Shown here: one piece after another, positions 56,201 through 64,000 of the stretch
How positions within the stretch are numbered: the stretch's first letter is position 1
How the letters are laid out: each line of letters starts with the position of its first letter
Assembly (NCBI GenBank): GCA_911728435.2
Contig: OU452202.1
Location: 5,497,135 to 5,561,134, forward strand
Direction: 5' to 3'
DNA length: 64,000 nucleotides
Source: Apoderus coryli
Taxonomy: Eukaryota; Arthropoda; Insecta; Coleoptera; Attelabidae
The notes under the pieces: generated by a model
Seen by the model: the letters and a program-made list of their open reading frames with translations, nothing else
Told to the model about the DNA's origin: nothing
The model's database searches: none
Position numbers and translations under genes: made by a program

Positions 56201-59200
56201 AACTTTAATTTCTTCAGTATCGTCTTTGATATTAGCTTCAAGCTGTTTGCCCATATCTGCAAAATCCATGCTATTGTCGTTGCTGATACTAGCGGATGCA
56301 ACCGCCACTGCTGCTGCTTCATGTATTCGTCGTTCCTTTTCACGGCGTCGTTTCTCTTTTTTCCTTTTATGCTCCGCTTGTCTGTCTTTCTCTTCTTTAA
56401 CTTTTACTTCTAAGTTAGTCTCTGGTCCAGAGCAATACGTCACAGATTCTGGAGCATTTTCATCAATAGAAAGAGTAGGTTTTTCAACTTCTGGCATTTC
56501 TTTAGCATAAATGTCTGAATCCTCAGAAAGAGAGCCAAAAATATTTTCCATTTTTCCTTCACGTTTGATATCAGTCTTGCTATCAGTTTTAATCTTTTTA
56601 TATTTCTTAGATTTATCCTTATCTTTAACTTTCTCGCGCCTTTTCTCTTTTCTACAGTGTTCTTTCTTTTTATCATGTTTCTTTTCCGAAGATTCAGATT
56701 GTATTGAATCAGCATGCCTGCTTTCGTCATCATTGTTAGAATGTTTTTGTTTCTTTTGCTTTTTCCTATGCTTCTTTTCTTTCCGTTCCTTTTTAATTTC
56801 AATAGCTTCATCATCAGTAGTATTTTCTATTGCCTGCTGACTATTGTGCTTTTCAACTTTAGCTTCAAATGCTGAGAGAAATTCATTAAATACTGGTGGG
56901 TCTTGAAATTTGCTATTATGTTTTTCTTTTTTGATTGATCGGTCGCTGGTTACCGATGATTGTTTTTCTAACTTATCTTCCAAATGTTCAATATCGGAGA
57001 ACATGTCATTATTAATTTGTACTAATTTCTTTTTATTGTATTCATCTTCAGAGGTATCACTTGTAATACGGGACTTCGATGTTTTAAACATAGGAAGCTT
57101 ATTTTTCACTTCGTCATCGGTAGTTTCAATTCTTTCCGATTTTATATGCCTAATTATTGAATTATCAGAATCGGTATACATATCTCTTTTTTTATGAGAT
57201 TTTCGTTCCTGGCTTTCATCGGAACTATCGATTAACATTTTAGGACATCTCCTGAATTTCATTTCCCCATCTTTCTCTGAATCCGAATCTTCATCCCACG
57301 ATGTAGAACGTTTCTTCTCCTCTCTCCTTGCCCGGCTTTGCTTCAACTGACTAAACTTCGCTTTAATTTGTTCCTGTCTCTTTTCTTCCTCTTGTTTTTG
57401 CATATTTTTACAACTTCTCGCTTTCACTTTATCATACATTGAAATATACGCTGGTTCGTCATCAACGATATCAAAAATTGAATGTTTTTTAGGTTCATCT
57501 GAATCACTGTCTGTGCTGTTAGACATTTTACAGATTCGCTCTCGTTTTATGCAAGGTTTCTTTTCATCTCCAGATTTTGGTGTCACAACCTCATCTCGTG
57601 ATTTAATTATTTCTTTACTTTCCACAGATTTTTCTTTATCTTTTCTTGGTTCTGACTTTTTTTCTTCAATATTCAACATGGCCTCTCTTCGTTTATCTTT
57701 CGATTCTCTTCGTTGCCTTTCTACTTCTTCCGTTGATTTCAAATTTAACTTTGCCAGAAAATCTTTATCTGTTAATTGATTAGTGGAAATAATTAATTCA
57801 TGAGATTCCTTTTCACGAGTCTTATTCTTGGATTTTTGCTTTTCTAGTTTGTGCTTTTTATGTTTCTCTTCACGCTCTCTATCTCTACGTTTCTCCCCGT
57901 CACAATCTTTTGTACCATTATCTTGTGATTTTACATGGTTATTTTTATGTTTGTTGCTACTTTTTGCTCTCTCTTCTGACTTTGTACTGTCTCTAGAATC
58001 TCGACGTTCTGGAGCACTTTTTTGTTCATGAGATAGCTTTATCCGTTTGTTATCTTCTTTGTTCTCCAATATTTCATGAGAACTCACTCGACGTTTTAGG
58101 CTCAAGTTACCACTGCTACTACTTCTTTCCTTTCTTTTATCTGATTTTAAATTATCAAAAGTGCGATTTCTGTCTAAATCTATAGACGTGTGCCTAGTTT
58201 GTTCTACTCGCTGCTCTTTGGTTTCAAAAGAATTTTTAGGTTTCTCGTTTAGATGGTTATCTTTATTTTCTTTAGCAACATCTTTGCGCCTCTCGTCTAA
58301 ATGATGTCTTATTTTACCACTACTATGTTGTGAAGAATCATGACTTGTGTTATGTTTATGTTGAATGTCGTATTTTTCTTCTTTGGTGAATAGCTTGCTA
58401 GTTTCATGCAAGTGTTTGGAATCGACATTATTTTCCTTATGTTTAATCTCGTTATGATTTTCACGGACTCGACTTTCATCCTTTCTCTTTTCATGATTGT
58501 CTTCTTTATGTTTCATCAGACGCTCTTCTTCACGTTTTCGTTCTTTTTCTAGCCTCTCACGTTCTTGCTCTTCTTCTATCCGTTGTTTTTTCTCTTCTCG
58601 CTCTCTACGTTCTCGTTCTTCTCGTTCTCTTCTTTCACATTCCCTCTTTTCTTTTTCTTGTTTTTCTGAAGCCTCTTTTTCCTGTAACGCAATCCGCTCT
58701 CGTTCTCTACGTTCTCGTTCAGCTTTTTCTTTACGTTCGGCCTCCTCTTTCTCTTTTCTGTCTCTCTCCTCACGTTCCATCCTTCGTTCCTTTTCTAATC
58801 TTTCCTGTTCTTGTCTTTCTTTTTCTAACTGTTCTTTTTGCAGCTGCTCTTTGTGCAACTGCTCTTTATGCAATCGTTCCTTTTCCAATCTTTCTTTTTC
58901 TAATCTTTGTTTCTCTAATTCACTCTCTCTTTCTAGTCGTTCTTTCTCTAGACGTTCACGTTCTATCCTCGCTTTTTCCTGATTTTCCTTTTCAATGCGC
59001 TCCTTTTCAATACGTTCCCTTTCAGCCTTCTCTTTTTCCAATTTTTCATTCTCTAAACGGATCTTTTCTAGCCGACAATCCCTTTTACGTTCCTCACTTT
59101 TCGCTCGCTCAGGACATTTGTCATCAGTACTATTTTCTATTTTCCTAGTTCCAGTATCACTATTTCGTCTAGTTTTTATGTCCCCTCTCGGTGAAGTACC

Positions 59201-61784
59201 ACTTGAACCTGAATCCCTTCGACACACAATCTTGTTGTTATCTTCAATCGGAATGTTAACAGCATTATTTGGTTTACTGCCTCCCATTGCTTTACTAGCA
59301 ACCAAACGGGTCTCGCTTGGTGGTGGCACATTAGTAACTTGTTTGGTTTCAACAACTCGGGATGGTACTACCGTCGTAGTGGTACATGTTGTTGGTGCAC
59401 TTGATGTTGTTATTATGCTTGGAGGTGGAACAGCTTGAGAGGTTGGTGGTACAGGTGACATTTGCACTGGCGGGTGGCTGGGAAAAGGGTATTGAAGACC
59501 TTTCGCAGCTGGTAAAGATGCACCTAGAAAAATTAAACAATCAGTTATTAATATTAATTAATAAGCATGAACAAAAGAAAACTGGATTGCTAGAGGCTAT
59601 GATTTAAACGGTTAGGAAATTCATAAAACGAGATTAAACCAGCGGTAACTAAAACGGAAGTACTCGTAGTTGGATTAAATATATTTACGATCAGATTCAA
59701 AACAATATACACTGTGTCCAAGATAAGAACGGGATAGCATTGGAATCTTGGAAATGGTATGCCGGGTAAATTAGAGAAAAGTTGTACAATTTAAACACCT
59801 TTTAAATTGTGTTTTCAAAATTAAACTAACTTTAGCCGTTTTCGAGAATTTTTGAAAAAACGAATTTTGAGATATTAGTTTTTTTAGACATTATTTTCAC
59901 AGATATAAAAAAATAAAAAGCACTTTCTCATTGTTACTTTTTGAGGAGAAAAATATAGCGTTTACAAATTTTCACTACGACGATTCGTTTTTGAAAAACC
60001 ATCATTAACTTGTTTTTTTTTCAATAGTCCTGGATTTTTTATTGTTAAAATTAAAGCCATTTTCAATTCAAAAATAAGTGGTATATAACATGGAATGGTT
60101 TAAACAGGTTTTCAGTATTTTTAGGTGTTATTTAAACTTCTTTAAGAAAAATCTCCATAGTTTGGCATTCAAGTGACTGAATGCAGTGTAGTAGGTTTTG
60201 CAAAAACATTCTTTCATAGTTACAATTATTTATTATTATTAATTTATTTCTCTCTCAGTACATTTTATTCTGTACGCCGTTTTCTAAATTTAGTTGAAAT
60301 TTTTGTGCTTTTTGAAGTTATTAAAAAACGCATTTCTCAGATGAATGTTTTACGCAAAATAAGTGCCAAACTATGGCGATTTTTTTTTAATAATTGTTCA
60401 AGATCAAAGATTTCTATTAAAGTGGTTGGACGATTACATATAAAATTGAAAAACATCATGATATATAAAAAGAAAGAAAGATAGGATAGTATAACAATGT
60501 TAATTTTTAAATCATAAAAACAACAAAAACATTTTCCATAAGGTGACCTCAATGGAAATTTTCTGGAACAATATTTTAGGTTTCTCTTATTATTACCACT
60601 GATGATGGAACTAGTATGAAGTTCCGAAACATGTTTGGATATAGTTAAGATTTCTATTAAATTTATTTTGTGGAGATTCGACTTTTATTTCATCATATAA
60701 AAAAAAGTTGATGATGGTTTTTCAAAAACGAAACGCCGTAGTGAAAATTTGTAAACGCTATCTTACCCTCCTCAAAAAGTATCAATTTGTAAACTCTACC
60801 TTTTTCTTCTCAAAATGTAACAATGAGAAAGTGCTTCTCATTTTTTTACATCTGTGAAAAAGATGTCAGAAATAAATAAAAACTAAAATCACAAAAAATC
60901 GTTTTTTCAAAAATTGTCGAAAACGGCTAAAGTTAGTTTACTTTTGAAAACACAATTTAAAAGCTGTTTAAATTGTACAACTTTTCTCTAATATAACCGA
61001 CATTGTAACGCATAACGTTTCCAAGATTCCAATGCTATCTCATTCTTATCTTGGACACAGTGTAGAAGAAGTAACAAATTAAAATCACTGATGAAAAATG
61101 ATGGGGTTGGTATGTTGTCTGCATTTGAATGTATTGCAGCATATTTAATAATTTAGCATGGCTTGTGAACATATTTAAATACGATATGATTATACCATCA
61201 AAATAAGATTCGCGATATTTGACAAATAAGGCGTAATACTTAATATAACTCCGACAACTGATGATGATTAATTTAATGGAAACTACTGCTACGTTCGTAA
61301 GAACCTCGATTTTTTTACGATGCAGCTAGTGAATATACGTTGGCTGACAGTATGCGATGAGAAAACAGATTGTATATTATGAGGAAATTCCATTTCCTTA
61401 TTGTCACTGTAGATTTAAAGTTACAATTTCATGATTAAATTAACTAACCTGTCGAACGTGGTGATAGCATTGTTGGTGTTTTTGGCAGCTGTGTCATACT
61501 GGTATTTAGTTTCAAAGCTGATGTTGGTAGAGATAATGGAACTGCTGGAACTGAATTGACACATGTGGGAGTGGTGGTCCGTGAAAATAAACCGAAATCT
61601 TTTGGTTCGTACTTTTCACCTACGTTCTCTAACCGCTTCAGATCTTCATCAAAAACAGATCGTTTTGCCATTACTGATTTCACTATTTCTGATGGCTGCA
61701 CTTCTTTCAGATCAAGATCTAATAGCTTGTGACGTAGCCGAAATCTCTCACGGTTTGCGTCCAACTGAGCTAAAGCATCACCAC
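43253..61784 (-). CDS. spen: split ends (SPEN/SHARP family), 3' ten exons; 5' end outside window
   Basis: Exons in transcript order: 61449-61784, 51443-59523, 51276-51350, 50921-51069, 48776-48933, 47444-47740, 46975-47246, 45188-45388, 44226-44387, 43253-43381 (TGA at 43253). All junctions are GT/AG and phases fit, giving 3285 aa plus stop. Spen proteins are large nuclear RNA-binding scaffolds. N-terminal RRMs bind RNA, and the C-terminal SPOC domain recruits co-repressors and phospho-Ser Pol II CTD partners, with roles in Notch, Wnt and dosage or silencing pathways. The RRM exons are not in the window and should lie to the right of 61784. Evidence: ALAQLDANRERFRLRHKLLD after the RRMs, a long E/K/R coil, the IFDIVDDEPAYISMYDKVKA motif, GLKAAMLRRIKGEL plus DPVTGLLIPMTECEEGRYVP, and a complete SPOC domain. 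Introns are full of transposons; exons are intact. Confidence 0.95.
44074..44105 (+). ncRNA. hammerhead-like motif in the last spen intron (degenerate)
   Basis: CTGAAGA, then U plus a GGCC ... GGCC hairpin, then GAAAAATG. The core and stem II fit, but stem III and the cleavage triplet are poor. It lies antisense to spen, in an AT-rich repeat remnant. Confidence 0.25.
44440..44700 (+). pseudogene. DDE transposase remnant in spen intron (44388-45187)
   Basis: Reads FCLNGMVNTQNCRYWSTTNP then HKQYPESVNIWVAIG. This is the NGxVNxQNxRYW ... VNVWxGI block of an insect DDE_3-type transposase. It is truncated on both sides and antisense to spen. Confidence 0.65.
45528..45892 (-). repeat. tRNA-derived repeat family, copy 3, in spen intron (45389-46974)
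   Basis: Shares the GTGAACGCGCTAAAAAA, GGAAGTCTGTGTGTCTGTAT, GAGCTAAATTTTGGTGTATGAG and TTTGAAAGCATTTTTC blocks with copies 1 and 2. It keeps the 3' end but no tRNA-like head. Orientation is reversed relative to copy 1. Confidence 0.6.
45893..46974. other. spen intron, nothing further recognised
   Basis: AT-rich intronic sequence. Short ORFs have no domain signature. Confidence 0.5.
48283..48549 (-). mobile_element. small TIR element in spen intron (47741-48775)
   Basis: 23-base imperfect inverted ends (AATTACCACAA..., mirrored ...TTGTGGTAATT) flank 267 bp. The minus strand inside reads KAEKAGLKYYFLVCKDKNLC, faintly like the GIKYWxLxD block of piggyBac transposases. That resemblance is weak. 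Confidence 0.4.
48960..49600 (+). pseudogene. non-LTR retrotransposon fragment in spen intron (48934-50920)
   Basis: Plus-strand reading includes ISAEIILYADDTQMKN (catalytic YADD), then RERLRACIQQISTWCAANML and KLNPHNTH. After two hairpins at 49115-49184 comes SYNDAVWGQSSDINRIFVAQ then KRIIRLIFAIPYRHSCREVF, the RT tail. Many bases are deleted between catalytic and tail parts. At 49578-49597 the motif TTATTGTCTAACAGGT starts. It is shared with 25460, 27968 and 63198, where it is the complement of a non-LTR 3' end. Confidence 0.7.
49115..49184. repeat. two adjacent hairpins inside the RT fragment
   Basis: The first, 49115-49146, is CATG-ATATTGAGAT / ATCTCAAT-ACATG, near-perfect. The second, 49149-49184, is a perfect 16-bp stem ACTCCTTCCAGCGACT with loop TCAT. 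They sit where the RT sequence is internally deleted. Confidence 0.75.
49690..50860 (-). mobile_element. TIR transposon with ~430-bp inverted arms and transposase tail, in spen intron
   Basis: The left arm starts TATACGAGTGTCCCAGAATA and the right arm ends ...ACACCCTGTATA. Inversion continues to about 50110 and from about 50430. TA flanks both ends. Inside and overlapping the right arm, the minus strand (50427-50128) encodes YLNVTFENRWIGGGGPIAWP then PRSPDLNLLDFFFWGYLKSL. This is the catalytic C-terminal PRSPDL block of the transposase family whose middle part is seen at 20077-20505. The first two-thirds of the transposase is missing, so the copy is non-autonomous. Confidence 0.8.
51443..59523 (-). 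CDS. spen: spen giant exon (8081 bp)
   Basis: 2693 complete codons in one exon. Order: Pro/Thr-rich start, then a highly charged E/K/R coiled region (about 59.1-58.5 kb) with LEKERLEKERL-type repeats. Next are Lys/Ser-rich nuclear-type sequence and the conserved HSIFDIVDDEPAYISMYDKV (about 57.44-57.50 kb). A His run (HHHHHH, about 56.05 kb), acidic Ser/Glu tracts and a Pro/Ser/Thr-rich middle follow. An R-G-rich patch (ARGRGRNNRGRRGRGG, about 53.3 kb) and GLKAAMLRRIKGEL with DPVTGLLIPMTECEEGRYVP (about 52.4-52.5 kb) precede a Gln/Pro-rich end. Most is predicted disordered. Long antisense ORFs here are shadows of the biased composition. The donor is AGTCTG|GTAAGT at 51442. Confidence 0.95.
59708..61064. 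mobile_element. 1.36-kb TIR element in spen intron (59524-61448)
   Basis: The left end is TACACTGTGTCCAAGATAAG and the right end is its complement (...CTTGGACACAGTGTA at 61064). Inverted similarity extends about 190 bases and returns in patches inside (TTTTTGAAAAACCATCAT... near 59990 mirrored near 60710). TA flanks both ends. There is no recognisable transposase frame. A hammerhead-like motif lies at 60596-60640. Confidence 0.75.
60596..60640 (+). ncRNA. hammerhead-like motif inside the 59708-61064 element
   Basis: CCA (stem I, pairs with TGG after the cleavage point) is followed by CTGATGA at 60599-60605 and one extra U. Then comes a perfect 6-bp hairpin GGAACT ... AGTTCC, then C-GAA, AC-AT-GT and GTT as NUH triplet. 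Stem I is only 3 bp. The layout is the same as in the palindrome arms at 29058-29104. Confidence 0.4.
61449..61784 (-). CDS. spen: spen exon after the RRMs
   Basis: 112 codons between AG|GTGGTGATGC (acceptor at 61785) and ACAG|GTTAGT. It encodes GGDALAQLDANRERFRLRHK, DLDLKEVQPSEIVKSVMAKR and SVFDEDLKRLENV. This conserved helical segment directly follows the RRM region in Spen proteins. Phase 1 on both sides joins it to the giant exon as ...SPRST-G-ASLPAAKG. Confidence 0.9.
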
Positions 61785-64000
61785 CTGAAATATCAACAAA
61801 ATTTATAAATATTTCCTGTCTATTTTTAAATTGGAATTAGAAAATTAAATAATTTGTGCAATGCTTTTAAGAAGTATCCCTCTCCTTGCAGGGTTTTCCT
61901 GAACATATTGGCTAATGATACAGTTGACAGAATGGTGAGAATATTCTATAATTAATTATATACAGACTTCAAAAAAATTCCTAGGTAGTTCTCCACTGAA
62001 CAGGCAGTTTTTGCTAAAAAAAAGGGATCATGGGCATCACAAATTATCAAATTCTCGAGCCGTTCAATGACAAAAGTTAGCCCATTTTCATCTTAGTGGC
62101 TTCGTCAATAAACAGGAATGACACGAAAGACCACTACATTCATAGAAAATAATCGCGCTGGGTGCGGATTCTTCGATAAGTATAATCGGCCCTTATATTT
62201 TTGAGAACTAATCTGGGAACGCAATAATTGCATTGAATTCTGATCATTATGTCGTTACTCGGTGTTCCTCCGGGAAAGACCGCGATAAGTATAAAGCGGA
62301 AAGCTAGGAAAATTTGGGGAGTATAGTAACGCATTGTATGTACCTGACGAATAAAGACGTATTATTATTATTATAATCTTCACGGGGTCAGATGATCGGA
62401 AGTAGCCAACTTGCTTATTTTACATGGAACATCCTATATATAATAATAATAATAATGTCTTTATTGCAAATTAAAAAATTTACAACAGGCGAAGTTGAGG
62501 TATTATGCCTCCTAGCTTAACCTACTTTAATTATAAAGCTTATATTACCTTACTGTAATAAAAAAAAAAAGAAAGAAGAAAATCAACGCAATACACGTTG
62601 CTAACGGTTCCATATCATAGACTATAGAGTGTGTTCTATAAAATTAAGATGAAATACAATACATAAGAGAACAATTAGTATTGAGAGTGAAGAATAAGTT
62701 CTCGAACATTTACCTTAAATTCAAGTCCTTTCAGAATTTTATAATTATTTGGTAACTTATTGTATAGTTCCGCGACATTATAGGAAAACGAGCATTTATG
62801 GATTCTACATTAAATTCTAGATGTAACTTAACGGTCCTATAGCTAAGTTCAACCGTTTTTTATTTATTTAAAGATTTATGGCAAAATTCGTATAAAGAAA
62901 TGTCAATTTTTGCCGTATCTGCAACATATTTCTAATTTCTTCATACAGGGTGGCCGAAAAATATTGAAAATTAAGCTAAAAACCAATTGAAACTTAATTT
63001 TTTTGGAATGGTATTTCGCAATCAAAATAAATGCGACTTTGTAATAGGTTGTCTATTTCAAAAATTTGTAATTGCAAATCATTCACCCAACATTGATTGA
63101 TTTGTTATGAAGACCTTTCTGAATACATTGATTCATGTGGATTATCTATTGACCATAATATGAGTCAGTTATGTGTATTTTAATAATAATAACTCTTTAT
63201 TGTCTAACAGGTGACAACCCAATTACAAGACAAACTGCTATGAATATAATATTTTATAGTAAATACAAATAATAATAAATTTACAAAAGTAATAAACTGA
63301 AGGTGACAGTAGCAAAAATACAATACAAACATATAGGATCGTAAGGATATATTTCACTGAGCAAGTACATGGAATCTATTGAATCATTTCCCTCAGAACA
63401 TCAAATCACGCTTAAATCTTTACTCCACTATTAAAAAAGAAAAGTCCTTAAAATATAGGATAACCATTCATTTACACTTATATCAATACTTGTCCGTCCT
63501 TTTGTTATCCACTTGTGGTAATTAATTTCATTTGTTAAAAATATACAGGGTGAGTCCGGTTATTGTAGCAGACCTTTAACAACTCATAGAATATAATTTT
63601 TTAATATGACCATCCCATATAGACATATATCCGTGGAAGCTTTGTTTCTGAGATACAGGGTGTCAAAGTTTCTGGATTTTTTCGGATTTTGTAAGTTTTT
63701 TCCAACAGTTTTGGAATAATGGATTACAATTTAATACACTCTTCACACGTCAAAAACTAGCCGCCTCTGCTTTCTATTAATTAATAATTTAGAATATCTA
63801 TTTAATTTATAAATGTTTTTCGAGAACTGTACTGATTTGGAGAGAAAAGAAATTTATTATTTGTTTATAGGTATTTTACAAAAAGAGACTTTTGATATTT
63901 AGGGTTAATTAAAAGTAGAGACTACATTTTATTTTTTAAATGCAAAGAAAAAATTAGGAATAGAATATTAATTAGTTAATTGGAAATAAAAAAAAAAATA
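61785..64000. other. spen intron reaching the right edge; non-LTR 3' tails and MITE tips
   Basis: (AAT)n followed by GTCTTTATTGCAAATTAAAA at 62441-62470 and (TAA)n followed by CTCTTTATTGTCTAACAGGT at 63180-63204 are minus-strand non-LTR 3' ends with simple-repeat tails. TATACAGGGTGAGTCCGG at 63543 and GATACAGGGTGTCAAAG near 63653 resemble mariner-type or MITE tips. No spen exon was recognised to the right of 61784. Confidence 0.5.

Noticed and set aside
52503..59438. Many long antisense ORFs opposite the giant spen exon
   Set aside because: They are Ser/Phe/Leu-rich mirror images of the Glu/Lys/Arg-rich sense codons and show no family signatures.

Overview
This window is nuclear DNA of an animal, almost certainly an insect. 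The reasons are AT-rich sequence, GT-AG introns, three conserved eukaryotic genes whose proteins match their animal families closely, and dense insect-type repeats: Jockey-like and other non-LTR retrotransposons, Ty3/Gypsy, mariner, DDE transposases, P-element-like elements, MITEs and tRNA-derived repeats. I cannot name the order or species from sequence alone.

Genes. (1) An intronless UBL4/Get5-type ubiquitin-like gene lies on + at 13207-13587. (2) A complete WDR45B/WIPI3 autophagy PROPPIN gene lies on - in six exons, 24808 down to 17183, encoding 343 aa; its introns hold many transposon remnants. (3) Most of a split ends (spen/SHARP) gene lies on -. Ten exons run from 61784 down to 43253, with one 8.1-kb exon and the C-terminal SPOC domain; the N-terminal RRM exons must lie beyond the right edge. 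Every exon junction of genes 2 and 3 was checked for GT-AG signals and reading-frame phase, and all agree. A few weak exon-like ORFs (1401-1641, 13710-14131) remain unassigned.

Layout. 1-13 kb is repeats: a tRNA-like repeat interrupted by a Jockey-like remnant, transposase and THAP fragments, a foldback element, and a three-unit 493-bp MITE array. 13-17 kb holds the UBL4 gene, then a mosaic of non-LTR 3' ends with a 276-bp tandem triplication. 17-25 kb is WDR45B; intron 4 carries a solo LTR with an exact 4-bp target duplication. 25-30.5 kb holds two P-superfamily-like elements, each with a perfect 8-bp target duplication and a THAP-domain fragment. The second contains a nested 1.08-kb near-perfect palindrome with hammerhead-ribozyme-like motifs and a 13-bp target duplication. 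33.2-39.1 kb is a non-LTR reverse transcriptase interrupted by a young Ty3/Gypsy element (apparently identical 296-bp LTRs, CAAAG duplication, open 1328-codon gag-pol). 43-64 kb is spen and its transposon-filled introns.

The three genes do not form a functional unit: tail-anchored protein targeting, autophagy and nuclear co-repression. I found no new multi-gene system. The most notable structures are the P-like pair with its nested palindrome, and the hammerhead-like motif that recurs in several unrelated repeats.
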